From NCBI RefSeq assembly GCF_014203755.1, contig NZ_JACHJS010000001.1, forward strand, positions 1,116,001 through 1,180,000: a stretch of 64,000 nucleotides of DNA, given 5' to 3'. Shown here one piece after another: positions 1 through 6,433 of the stretch (positions are counted from its first letter, which is position 1; every line of letters begins with the position of its first letter). This DNA is from Saccharothrix violaceirubra. Its GTDB lineage: Bacteria > Actinomycetota > Actinomycetes > Mycobacteriales > Pseudonocardiaceae. Below the pieces are notes generated by a model. That model was not told the origin of the DNA. It saw nothing but the letters and a program-made list of their open reading frames with translations, and ran no database searches. A program made the position numbers and the translations under genes.

Positions 1-429
1 CAGCGAGTCGGCGTGGGCCTCGGCCCGCGCACGCTGTTCGGCCTCGCGTTCCCTCTCGTGGAGGGCCTGGTCCAGGCGGGCCCGGGCGACGACCGTCACG
101 AGCGCGTCCAGGACCTGGTCGGGGTCGGACAGGTCGAAGCCGTACTCCCAGCGGCGCGTCCCGTAGACGTACGGGTGGTCCGGGTCGTCGTTGTGGTTCT
201 CCTCGGTCAGATGCGGCGCCGCGGCCTGCACCCAGTCCAGGCGTTCCGTGCCGACCACGCCGGCCTGGCCGGTCTCGACCAGCTCCTGCTGGTGCCAGGC
301 GGCCAGGACGGTGACGCCGTCGGCCAGGGTCGCGCGCAGCCGCCACCGGGTGCGCGGGAGCGGTGCCTCCTCGACGATGCGGTGGGCGAGGGCGACGAGT
401 TCGCCACGGCCCTCGGGCGTGTCGGTCAT
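1..429 (-). CDS. Hypothetical protein, 3' end beyond window
   Basis: An open frame of 143 codons starts at an ATG ending at 429 and runs off the left edge, so the C-terminus is missing. The product begins MTDTPEGRGELVALAHRIVE and ends, as far as visible, in a charged stretch rich in Arg, Glu and Ala that could form a helix or coiled coil. I recognise no family. It is the last visible gene of a minus-strand run that starts near 1.3 kb, 59 nt after a tiny ORF. The frame has high GC at third positions and no internal stop, which supports coding. Function unknown. Confidence 0.6.
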   Translation of the reverse strand, partial: MTDTPEGRGELVALAHRIVEEAPLPRTRWRLRATLADGVTVLAAWHQQELVETGQAGVVGTERLDWVQAAAPHLTEENHNDDPDHPYVYGTRRWEYGFDLSDPDQVLDALVTVVARARLDQALHEREREAEQRARAEAHADSL

Positions 430-487
430 GGAGTGTCCTCTCGGTGGTCGTCGGGGTGTCGGGTGGTGACGTCGGCGCGCGGCGCGG

Positions 488-583
488 TCACGCGGTCCTC
501 TCGGCGGTGTCCTCGGCGCGGCCGCGGATGTCCACGTCGGCGCGCGCGTACTCCTGCTGGACGTCCGAGGACGCCAACGGCAT
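488..583 (-). CDS. Possible 31-aa small protein, translationally coupled
   Basis: A 31-residue frame (MPLASSDVQQEYARADVDIR then 11 more residues) whose ATG shares its first base with the stop of the upstream HTH gene (TGATG overlap at 581-585). It fills the only gap between two longer genes on the same strand. The product is acidic to neutral and has no recognisable motif. The coupling makes translation plausible, but an ORF this short can arise by chance. Confidence 0.35.
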   Translation of the reverse strand: MPLASSDVQQEYARADVDIRGRAEDTAERTA

Positions 584-981
584 CAGTTCGCCTCCAGCCA
601 GCCGAGCACGGTGGACCGCTCCACCCCGGCCCGGCGGGCGAACGCGCCGGGCGAGTCCGGGTTGTGCCGCCCACGGACACCGACCCGGACGGTCATCACG
701 GCGACTTGGCGCAGCGCGGCCAGCGCTTCGATCTCGGCCCGGCGTGCCCTGGTCCGCTCGGCCGCGAGGGTTTCGACGAGGTCGTCCTCGCCGAGCAGGA
801 CGCGGTAGGCGGCGGTGAGCGCGGCGGTGCGTTCGTCCTCGTTGTCGGGGTCGGGCCACGTGGCGGCGATCCGGTCGGCCTCGTCGCGCAGCCGTGCGAG
901 CCGTTCGTCGTCGAGGCCGTGGTCGTCGCCGAGCCACGCCTCGATCTGGTAGTCCTGCACGGGTCGGGGGGTGTCAGTCAT
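583..981 (-). CDS. Small protein with C-terminal helix-turn-helix
   Basis: 132 residues starting MTDTPRPVQDYQIEAWLGDD. The N-terminal two thirds is charged and probably helical. The last 25 residues (FARRAGVERSTVLGWLEAN) have the spacing of a helix-turn-helix with a recognition-helix pattern S-T-V-L-x-W-L, so DNA binding is likely. The start at 981 lies 8 nt inside the end of the upstream GNAT-like gene, so the two are probably cotranscribed from the promoter at about 1329-1357. It could regulate its own operon through the inverted repeat there; that is inference. Confidence 0.55.
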   Translation of the reverse strand: MTDTPRPVQDYQIEAWLGDDHGLDDERLARLRDEADRIAATWPDPDNEDERTAALTAAYRVLLGEDDLVETLAAERTRARRAEIEALAALRQVAVMTVRVGVRGRHNPDSPGAFARRAGVERSTVLGWLEAN

Positions 982-1321
982 CGTCTTCCTCGTCGTCGAT
1001 GGTGTCGCAGGCGAAGCAGTCGCACGGGTAGTCGGCGACGGGGCCGCCGACCGCCCGTGCGAACGCGTCGCCCTCCTCGGTGCGGTGTCCGGCCGGGGCG
1101 TGGAAGACCCCGACCTGGGTGTCCGCGGCCCGATAGAGGGCGCGGGCGAGCCCTTCGCCGCGTCGGTCGGATCGGGTCTCGATGTTGGCGATCTCGTGGG
1201 TGTCGACGAAGACGTACAGCTCGGCGGCGACACCTCGACCGTCGAGGATTTCCCAGATGAGGTACCGGCCCCCGTCTCCGAGGTAGTCGCCGGCGCGTCG
1301 GGCGATCGTCTCCGTCATCAT
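974..1321 (-). CDS. GNAT-like N-acetyltransferase, leaderless mRNA likely
   Basis: 115-116 residues (MMTETIARRAGDYLGDGGRY...). The central stretch ETRSDRRGEGLARALYRAA fits the acetyl-CoA loop (R/Q-x-x-G-x-G/A) of GNAT acetyltransferases, preceded by a beta-strand pattern IANIET. The C-terminus is acidic and contains a CDCFAC cysteine cluster. The protein is short for a GNAT (usual 140-180), so the fold assignment is tentative. Two ATGs are adjacent (ending 1321 and 1318); a -10 TAGTGT predicts transcription starting at or within 1-2 nt of the first ATG, so the message may be leaderless. Substrate unknown. Confidence 0.5.
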   Translation of the reverse strand: MMTETIARRAGDYLGDGGRYLIWEILDGRGVAAELYVFVDTHEIANIETRSDRRGEGLARALYRAADTQVGVFHAPAGHRTEEGDAFARAVGGPVADYPCDCFACDTIDDEEDDD

Positions 1322-1361
1322 GTTGTACACACTACATGACTCATGCGGTGTGCACAACATG
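1319..1361 (-). promoter_or_regulatory. Promoter overlapped by 14-bp inverted repeat operator
   Basis: On the minus strand a -35 TTGTGC (1352-1357) and -10 TAGTGT (1329-1334) are 17 bp apart. Both hexamers lie inside the arms of an inverted repeat, CATGTTGTACACAC (1319-1332) and GTGTGCACAACATG (1348-1361), with one mismatch. Inside one arm TGTACACACTACA (1324-1336) is a TGTA-N5-TACA palindrome of the type bound by GntR-family regulators such as KorSA. This looks like an operator shutting off the GNAT/HTH operon. Confidence 0.6.
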
Positions 1362-1462
1362 ATGGTTGCCGCTGGACGCAGCGTCCCGACCACATCATTC
1401 GGTCTCCGGACGGCACTGGCCCACCATGGCTTCGAGGCCGGCGCGCGTCGGTGTGCAGAGAT

Positions 1463-1774
1463 CTACTCGCCGTCGCCGTTCCCGTGGTCGCGGTACCACC
1501 GCAGCCACGACCAGGGCCTCACCCACACACCCCACGGCATCATCGACTCCTCGGTCCCGGTCAACCCCGCGACCCCGACCTCGATCAGCCGCATCCCGCC
1601 CAGGACGACCACCACGACCGCGGGCGCGACGGCCGGGGCCAGCCACCACGGCCACCGGACGTCCCGGGCCACGTCGGACCACCTGTCCGCCTCGACCGCG
1701 ACGACCACGCACCACCCCAGGCCCAAGGCCGCGCTGACGGTTTCCCTGAGCAGCTCCCGGTTCGTCTTCTTCAC
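1463..1774 (-). CDS. Small two-helix membrane protein, third gene of Cas8e operon
   Basis: 103 residues starting at a GTG that overlaps the stop of the Cas8e gene (GTGA), so translation is coupled. It starts with basic residues (KKTNRELLRE), followed by two hydrophobic segments, about residues 12-28 (SAALGLGWCVVVAVEA) and about 40-62 (WWLAPAVAPAVVVVVLGG), and ends in an acidic, Trp-rich tail. No catalytic motif is visible and I recognise no family. Sitting directly behind a DNA- or RNA-targeting subunit, it could be a membrane effector or anchor; that is inference only. Confidence 0.6.
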   Translation of the reverse strand: MKKTNRELLRETVSAALGLGWCVVVAVEADRWSDVARDVRWPWWLAPAVAPAVVVVVLGGMRLIEVGVAGLTGTEESMMPWGVWVRPWSWLRWYRDHGNGDGE

Positions 1775-3642
1775 GACGACTCCTCTCCTTCCCGTTCCGT
1801 GTCGTCCGGTGCGGCGCCCGGAGCACGTCGCCCCGGCGTGGTCAGCGCCGCCTCGGGATCCCACCCGTTGATCAGCCGCGACCGCAGCGCCGACACCGAG
1901 ACCACGCAGCGCTCGTCACGCGCCCACTGCGCCTGGGTCTTCTCCTCCCCGAACGCCACCAGCATCGGCGACGGCCTCCCCCCGCCCGCACCGCGTCCGG
2001 ACCCGGGCTTCCGCCCGCCGGACCGCCGGGCCCTCGCGCCCGCCGCCGCGGCGGCGAACGCCCGCGCCTGTACCGGGGTGACCTTTCTCGGATAGGGCTT
2101 GGTGGGCAGGTCGGTGAAGTACGCCACGTACCGCTCCAACGCGACCCCGGCCTTCGCACGCATCAACATGCCCGACGAGCCGCCGAACGGCAGCCGGTCC
2201 AAGGCCTGCGCGCACAGCCCGACCAGTCGCCGGCCGTAGTCCAGGCACACCCCGGCCAGCTCCTCGTGGGACGGGTCGGTGTCCAGCGCGGCCAGCCGGC
2301 GGGTCGTGTCGGACCACAGCCGCTCCAGCGCGTAGGCGTCGGGCGTGAGCCTGTCGCCGAGGGTGACGTGCGGCAGCGCCTCGGCCGCGGCGACGGCCAG
2401 GCCGCGCAGCGTGGCCGCCGTCTGGTGGTCGAGGAACGCCACCACGCGCGCGGTGGGCTCGGCGGCGTGCACCCCGACCGGTCCCAGGTCGACCCGGCCG
2501 TTGTGGTCGCCGACGGCCACGGAGCCGTGCGTGTTGTAGACGGCCTGGGACACCCACACCCGCAGCGGCAGGTCGGCGGGCAGCAGGCCGCGCCGGGCCG
2601 CGCCGACGGCGTGCACCAGTGCGCCGCTGTGCCAGCGGCGGGGGTCGGCGGCGGGCGGGACGTGCAACGGCCGGGTGAGCAGCCACCACCGGGGCTGGTG
2701 GCCGTACGGGTCGAACGCGTCGGGGTCCGCCGTGCCCTGGCCGTCCCGGGAGTCGCGGCACAGCAGGGTCGGGTCCAGGCGGTGGTAGTGGTTCCAGTAC
2801 CCGGCGACCCGGTCCCCGTCGTGCCACGCCCACCGGGCCACCCGGCCGTCCCGGTCGGGGAACAGCCTCAGCCGGCGCGCGGGCATCGTGGCCAGCTCCA
2901 GCCGCCCGGCCGGGACGCGGTCGACGCGGATGCCCGCCGGCGGGCCCTCGTCGCGTTCCCACTCCGGGGCGTCGCCCGGCGCGCGGGGCGCGGGCGGCAG
3001 GTTGAGCAGCAGCGTGTCCTTGAGGGTGGCGCCGAGCACGACCAGCCGGACGGTGGCGCCCAGCGGGCCGATCCGGGACCCGTAGACCTTGTTCCCCTTC
3101 CCGGCGGGGTCGCCGGGCGCGGCGGGTTTGATCCCGCCGGTGTCGTAGGCCATGCGGACGAGCAGGTTCCGGGCCGCCTCGCCCGGCTCCCACGGCGGGT
3201 GGTCCGCGCCCCGGTACAGGCCGGGGTGGAACCACGCCGCGCCCTGCCCGCCCAGCCAAGCGGGGTGCAGCTCGACCGCGCCCCGGTTCGGCTCGGCCAG
3301 GTGGGCGCACTGGGCGAAGGGCCGGTCGGGGTCGTACAGGTCGAACCGGTTCGCCCACCGGTCGAGGTAGTCGGCGATCCGGCCGTGCGGGTCCAGGGTC
3401 GGCGCCCGCCAGGCGGCGTCCCACCCGTCGTCGTCGACGGGTCCGGCGGCGGCCTCGTAGACGGCCAGCAGCAGCCGCAGCAGGACCAGGCCCTCGCCGG
3501 ACAGGCCGAGGCGGGCGAGGTTGTGCCGGTGCGCGGACTGCAGCGCCTCGCGCAGTCCCACCTCCCGTTCGCCCTCGCCCCCGGTGGTGTACACCGGGAT
3601 CCAGGGCCGGGAGAGCAGGTCGTAGGACGGGGCGCCGGTCAC
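1771..3642 (-). CDS. cse1-like: Orphan Cas8e/Cse1-like protein with C-terminal extension
   Basis: 623 residues, longer than usual for Cse1 (about 500-560). Cse1 (CasA, Cas8e) is the large subunit of type I-E Cascade that reads the PAM and recruits Cas3. The family signature is clear: YDLLSRPWIPV at the N-terminus, then YLDRWANRFDLYDPDRPFAQ near residue 105, LLVRMAYDTGGIKP near 165, DTLLLNLPP near 210, and the C-terminal helical bundle ending around 510. Beyond it is a basic linker (RRSGGRKPGSGRGAGGGR) and a module GWDPEAALTTP resembling the short DNA-binding modules seen in phage proteins. It starts at a GTG overlapping the previous stop. No cse2, cas7, cas5, cas6, cas3, cas1 or repeat array is visible nearby. 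Confidence 0.85.
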   Translation of the reverse strand: MTGAPSYDLLSRPWIPVYTTGGEGEREVGLREALQSAHRHNLARLGLSGEGLVLLRLLLAVYEAAAGPVDDDGWDAAWRAPTLDPHGRIADYLDRWANRFDLYDPDRPFAQCAHLAEPNRGAVELHPAWLGGQGAAWFHPGLYRGADHPPWEPGEAARNLLVRMAYDTGGIKPAAPGDPAGKGNKVYGSRIGPLGATVRLVVLGATLKDTLLLNLPPAPRAPGDAPEWERDEGPPAGIRVDRVPAGRLELATMPARRLRLFPDRDGRVARWAWHDGDRVAGYWNHYHRLDPTLLCRDSRDGQGTADPDAFDPYGHQPRWWLLTRPLHVPPAADPRRWHSGALVHAVGAARRGLLPADLPLRVWVSQAVYNTHGSVAVGDHNGRVDLGPVGVHAAEPTARVVAFLDHQTAATLRGLAVAAAEALPHVTLGDRLTPDAYALERLWSDTTRRLAALDTDPSHEELAGVCLDYGRRLVGLCAQALDRLPFGGSSGMLMRAKAGVALERYVAYFTDLPTKPYPRKVTPVQARAFAAAAAGARARRSGGRKPGSGRGAGGGRPSPMLVAFGEEKTQAQWARDERCVVSVSALRSRLINGWDPEAALTTPGRRAPGAAPDDTEREGEESS

Positions 3643-4355
3643 GCGTCGTCACCGGTGGGCCGGGCGGCGTGGACGGTGTCGTGGCCCTCGGTGGTGACGG
3701 TGACCACGAGGATCGGGTCGTCGCCGTCCCGGCGGACGGTGACGCGCACGGCGTCGTAGGCGGCGGTGTCGTCGAGGTCCCACTCGTCGACGTACCGTCC
3801 GGCTAGGCGCAGCGCGGCGTCCTCGTGGTCCTCCTGCCCGCCGTACTCGTTCTCGCCCAGCATGTCGCGGTCGGATTCGACGCGCTGCCAGTCGCCGTCG
3901 ATCTCGTGGGTCTCGATGGTGTAGGCGAACTTGCACTGGGGGACGCCGTCGACGTCGGTGCGGTGCCACCAGACGGTGCCCTGCTCGGCGCAGTCGGCGA
4001 GCTGGCGGACCTCGTACTCGTAGCGGGCGTCGGCTTCGGTCCGGTCGTCGGTGTCGGCGTAGTGGGTGCCGTTGTTGTCCATGGTGCGCACGGCCCACCG
4101 GACGACCTGCTCGGCGTGTCCGCGTCGGGAGAGCACGGTGTCGGTGTTCGGGTCGGTCACGGGCGGCTCCTCGACCCAGACGCGGCCGGCGACGTACTGG
4201 ATGAGGTCGACGCCGAAGGTGGTCTGGCCGATCTTGTCGGTGCAGTCGGAGGAGCGCTTGACCGATCCCCGGTTGATGGTCTCGACGAGGGCGTCGACGG
4301 TCTCTTTCAGGGCTTCGACGACGGTGGTCTCGTAGTCGCTGCGGAGGATGCGCAT
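3639..4355 (-). CDS. Acidic hypothetical protein, first gene of Cas8e operon
   Basis: 238 residues from the ATG at 4355 (MRILRSDYETTVVEALKETV). The protein is strongly acidic (many Asp and Glu, e.g. DRDMLGENEYGGQEDHED) and ends in a beta-rich stretch (AVRVTVRRDGDDPILVVTVT). I see no known domain. An upstream extension of the frame crosses the promoter and the opposite-strand gene and is not used here. Its stop overlaps the GTG start of the Cas8e gene, so it is cotranscribed and coupled with it. A nucleic-acid mimic or a partner of Cas8e are possible readings, neither shown. Confidence 0.6.
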   Translation of the reverse strand: MRILRSDYETTVVEALKETVDALVETINRGSVKRSSDCTDKIGQTTFGVDLIQYVAGRVWVEEPPVTDPNTDTVLSRRGHAEQVVRWAVRTMDNNGTHYADTDDRTEADARYEYEVRQLADCAEQGTVWWHRTDVDGVPQCKFAYTIETHEIDGDWQRVESDRDMLGENEYGGQEDHEDAALRLAGRYVDEWDLDDTAAYDAVRVTVRRDGDDPILVVTVTTEGHDTVHAARPTGDDA

Positions 4356-4385
4356 CGGGGCTCCGGTGGTGTGGCGGTCGGTTGT

Positions 4386-4465
4386 GTGCCACCACCGTAG
4401 CCAAACCAACAAAACATAGTCAACTAATTGCGGAGGTTTTGTTGTTTGAACTAGGGTGGTGGCAC
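4386..4465. promoter_or_regulatory. Mirror-symmetric divergent promoter/operator
   Basis: Two promoters face away from each other. Minus: -35 TTGACT (4418-4423), -10 TACGGT (4394-4399), spacer 18. Plus: -35 TTGCGG (4428-4433), -10 TAGGGT (4452-4457), spacer 18. The spacers are inverted copies (CAAACCAACAAAAC at 4402-4415, GTTTTGTTGTTTG at 4436-4448) and the outer arms are a perfect 11-bp inverted repeat, GTGCCACCACC (4386-4396) and GGTGGTGGCAC (4455-4465). One regulator could bind both sides equally and switch the Cas8e operon and the plus-strand gene together. Confidence 0.65.
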
Positions 4466-4484
4466 GACAACCTCGGAGGCCCGC

Positions 4485-4823
4485 GTGATCACCACCGACC
4501 TGGACACCGTCCTGGCCACCCTCGACCGCACCGACCTGCACTGCCGCTGCCCCCGCCCCGACACCTGCCGCGACGTCCACGCCGAGCACGAGGACCTCCC
4601 GCGCGGCGAGTACGGCCTGGCCTTCGTCCACCCCGACGGCCGCCTGCACCGCGCCGCCAACGCCGAGGCGTTCGGCCAGCAGGGCGCCCAGTACGCGACC
4701 CTGGCCGACGTGCTCGCCGCACTCGACGACTGGACCGAGTACCTGCACGAGCTGGTCGTGGTCCACCGCGACACCCGACAGACCCGCCCCGCCGCCGACG
4801 TCCACCGCGCCCGGGCCTGGTAA
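4485..4823 (+). CDS. Hypothetical protein, divergent from Cas8e operon
   Basis: 112 residues from a GTG preceded by GGAGG at 4475-4479. It begins MITTDLDTVLATLDRTDLHC and contains a cysteine cluster (CRCPRPDTC) then a stretch GEYGLAFVHPDGRLHRA. No family is recognised. It is the only plus-strand gene in the first 14.7 kb and is driven by the mirror promoter shared with the Cas8e operon, so a regulatory or antagonistic link is possible but not shown. Confidence 0.6.
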   Translation: MITTDLDTVLATLDRTDLHCRCPRPDTCRDVHAEHEDLPRGEYGLAFVHPDGRLHRAANAEAFGQQGAQYATLADVLAALDDWTEYLHELVVVHRDTRQTRPAADVHRARAW

Positions 4824-4867
4824 GCCCGACCCGGGGCCCGGGGGATGCGTCCGCGTCGCGGGGCGGT

Positions 4868-5593
4868 TCAGGGGGTGTGCGCCGGGTCCGGCGCGAACCC
4901 GTCTCGGTACGGCCTGCGCGGGGCGTAGGTGCGCCCGACGAGTCCGGCCAGCTCCCAGGGCACCTCCGCCTCGCTGATGCGCAGGTGGTAGCAGGGGCAC
5001 CAGTGGTCGTGCACGGAGGACCTGAGGTCGGCGTCCGTGCACCGGTGCACGCCGTCCGCGTTGGCCGTGCACCGGTGGGTGTCCGACCACGCGGCCCAGC
5101 ACTGGCCGGCCCGGTCGATCACCGCGCGCAGCAGGTCGACGACTGCGGTACGCGGGTGGAACTCGGCGCCGTACTCCACGCCGAGCGCGTAGCGGGCCCG
5201 GTCCGGGTCGTCACCGACCACGGCGGCGAGCGCGGCCAGGTCGACGACCTCCGGGTCGACAAGCAGGGCGGAAAGTTCGGCGACGATGTCGCCGGGGGCA
5301 TGGGGGCGGGTGTCGGTCATCTGTCCTCCACGGGGGTCAGGGCCGCGCTGCCCGGTGATTCGCATCCCGGCCGTGTCGAGCACGTAGTAGAGACCGTGCT
5401 CGCCGCTGATGAAGTCGCTGTCGTCCAGGTCGTCACACCGTGCCAGGCGGTAGCCGCGAGGGAACGGGGCGCCTGGGTCCGGGTCGTCGACGGCCCAGAG
5501 CCGCCACATGCTGCCCTCGGGGTCTGGTGCCTCGAAGACGCCGCTGCCGATGCCGCCGATCGGCTCCCATTGCGGGAGCGGCTTGGAATTCAT
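4868..5593 (-). CDS. Hypothetical protein with Cys/His cluster
   Basis: 241 residues from an ATG with GGAGG six bases upstream. The N-terminal part (about residues 1-85) is Trp- and Gly-rich. The C-terminal part has a cluster HRCTANADGVHRC...HDHWCPCYH that could bind a metal. A second in-frame ATG near 5320 (MTDTRPHAPG) also has a good GGAGG, so a shorter product of about 150 residues could be made as well. No family recognised. It lies at the downstream end of the tra gene run. Confidence 0.55.
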   Translation of the reverse strand: MNSKPLPQWEPIGGIGSGVFEAPDPEGSMWRLWAVDDPDPGAPFPRGYRLARCDDLDDSDFISGEHGLYYVLDTAGMRITGQRGPDPRGGQMTDTRPHAPGDIVAELSALLVDPEVVDLAALAAVVGDDPDRARYALGVEYGAEFHPRTAVVDLLRAVIDRAGQCWAAWSDTHRCTANADGVHRCTDADLRSSVHDHWCPCYHLRISEAEVPWELAGLVGRTYAPRRPYRDGFAPDPAHTP

Positions 5594-5684
5594 GAAACCT
5601 CCAGAGGGTTCGGGGTCAGATCGCGGTGGACCGCGCCCGATCGACGTCGAGTGGAGCAGATACGGAGATCTGCGGGTACATCGG

Positions 5685-6419
5685 TCATCGGGTGATCCAG
5701 GGCCACACGCCGGGCAGCAGCAGCACGGCGGCCACCACGCACACCGGCCACACCACCCACAGCTCGACCCGGCCCCCGGTGCGGAACCTCCACCAGGGCG
5801 GCGGGCCGAGTTCGTACCACGTCTCCCCGAGGATCGGGACCGGCCAGAGGATCGGGCAGCCGGAGATGGTCATCGCGTCGCCCAGGCAGTGCACCAGGCA
5901 GCCCACGCCGACCGCGATCCCCAGCCAGCCGGTGATGGCGGCGAGTTCGGCGCCCGGGTCGCCGCGGCCGACCCACACCAGCCACACGGTGACCACGGCG
6001 GCGGCGACCCAGTCGCCGAGGGCGTCGACCGCGAGCAGCACCGCGACCGCGAGCACGACCACCGCCGCCCACGTCCCGGACGAGGACACCCACCACGTGG
6101 TGGCCGCGCCGACGAGTATGGCGAACGCGAGGGTGTGGGTGAGGTGGCGGTGGGTGCCGTCCAAGTCCTCGTCGCGCGGGCCCCGGGTGGCCCGGTAGGC
6201 CAGCCCGGACAGTCCTTGCACGATCCGGGACAGCAGCCGGGTGACCGGGGCGGCGAACCGGCTCGCGCGGGAGCCGGGGTGGTCGAGGTCGGGCAGGAGC
6301 GCGGACCCGGCGGTCACGGCGGCGACCGTGACGGCCTGGCCCAGGCCGTGGGCGCCGAGCAGCGGGGCGAGGGCCAGTCCGGCGCACCAGCCGGTGAGCG
6401 CGTGCGTGGAACCCAGCAT
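5685..6419 (-). CDS. YdjM/DUF457-like membrane-bound metal-dependent hydrolase
   Basis: 244 residues, polytopic. The N-terminus MLGSTHALTGWCAG has the early conserved His of the YdjM (LexA-binding inner-membrane hydrolase) family; SALLPDLDHPGSRAS supplies the conserved D-x-D-H metal site and THRHLTHTL a His-rich motif. About four to five hydrophobic segments follow (AILVGAATTWWVS, VVVLAVAVLLAVDALG, VVWPVCVVAAVLLLPGV). HCLGDAMT near residue 190 completes the family pattern. Its true substrate is not established for the family. It sits 14 bases after the DUF2637 gene in the tra cluster. Confidence 0.8.
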   Translation of the reverse strand: MLGSTHALTGWCAGLALAPLLGAHGLGQAVTVAAVTAGSALLPDLDHPGSRASRFAAPVTRLLSRIVQGLSGLAYRATRGPRDEDLDGTHRHLTHTLAFAILVGAATTWWVSSSGTWAAVVVLAVAVLLAVDALGDWVAAAVVTVWLVWVGRGDPGAELAAITGWLGIAVGVGCLVHCLGDAMTISGCPILWPVPILGETWYELGPPPWWRFRTGGRVELWVVWPVCVVAAVLLLPGVWPWITR

Positions 6420-6433
6420 CAGGGGTCTCCCGG

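Noticed and set aside
4431..5695. 437-codon plus-strand ORF over 4382-5695
   Set aside because: Its translation is low-complexity Arg/Pro and it conflicts with the well-formed 112-residue gene and with the minus-strand gene at 4868-5593.
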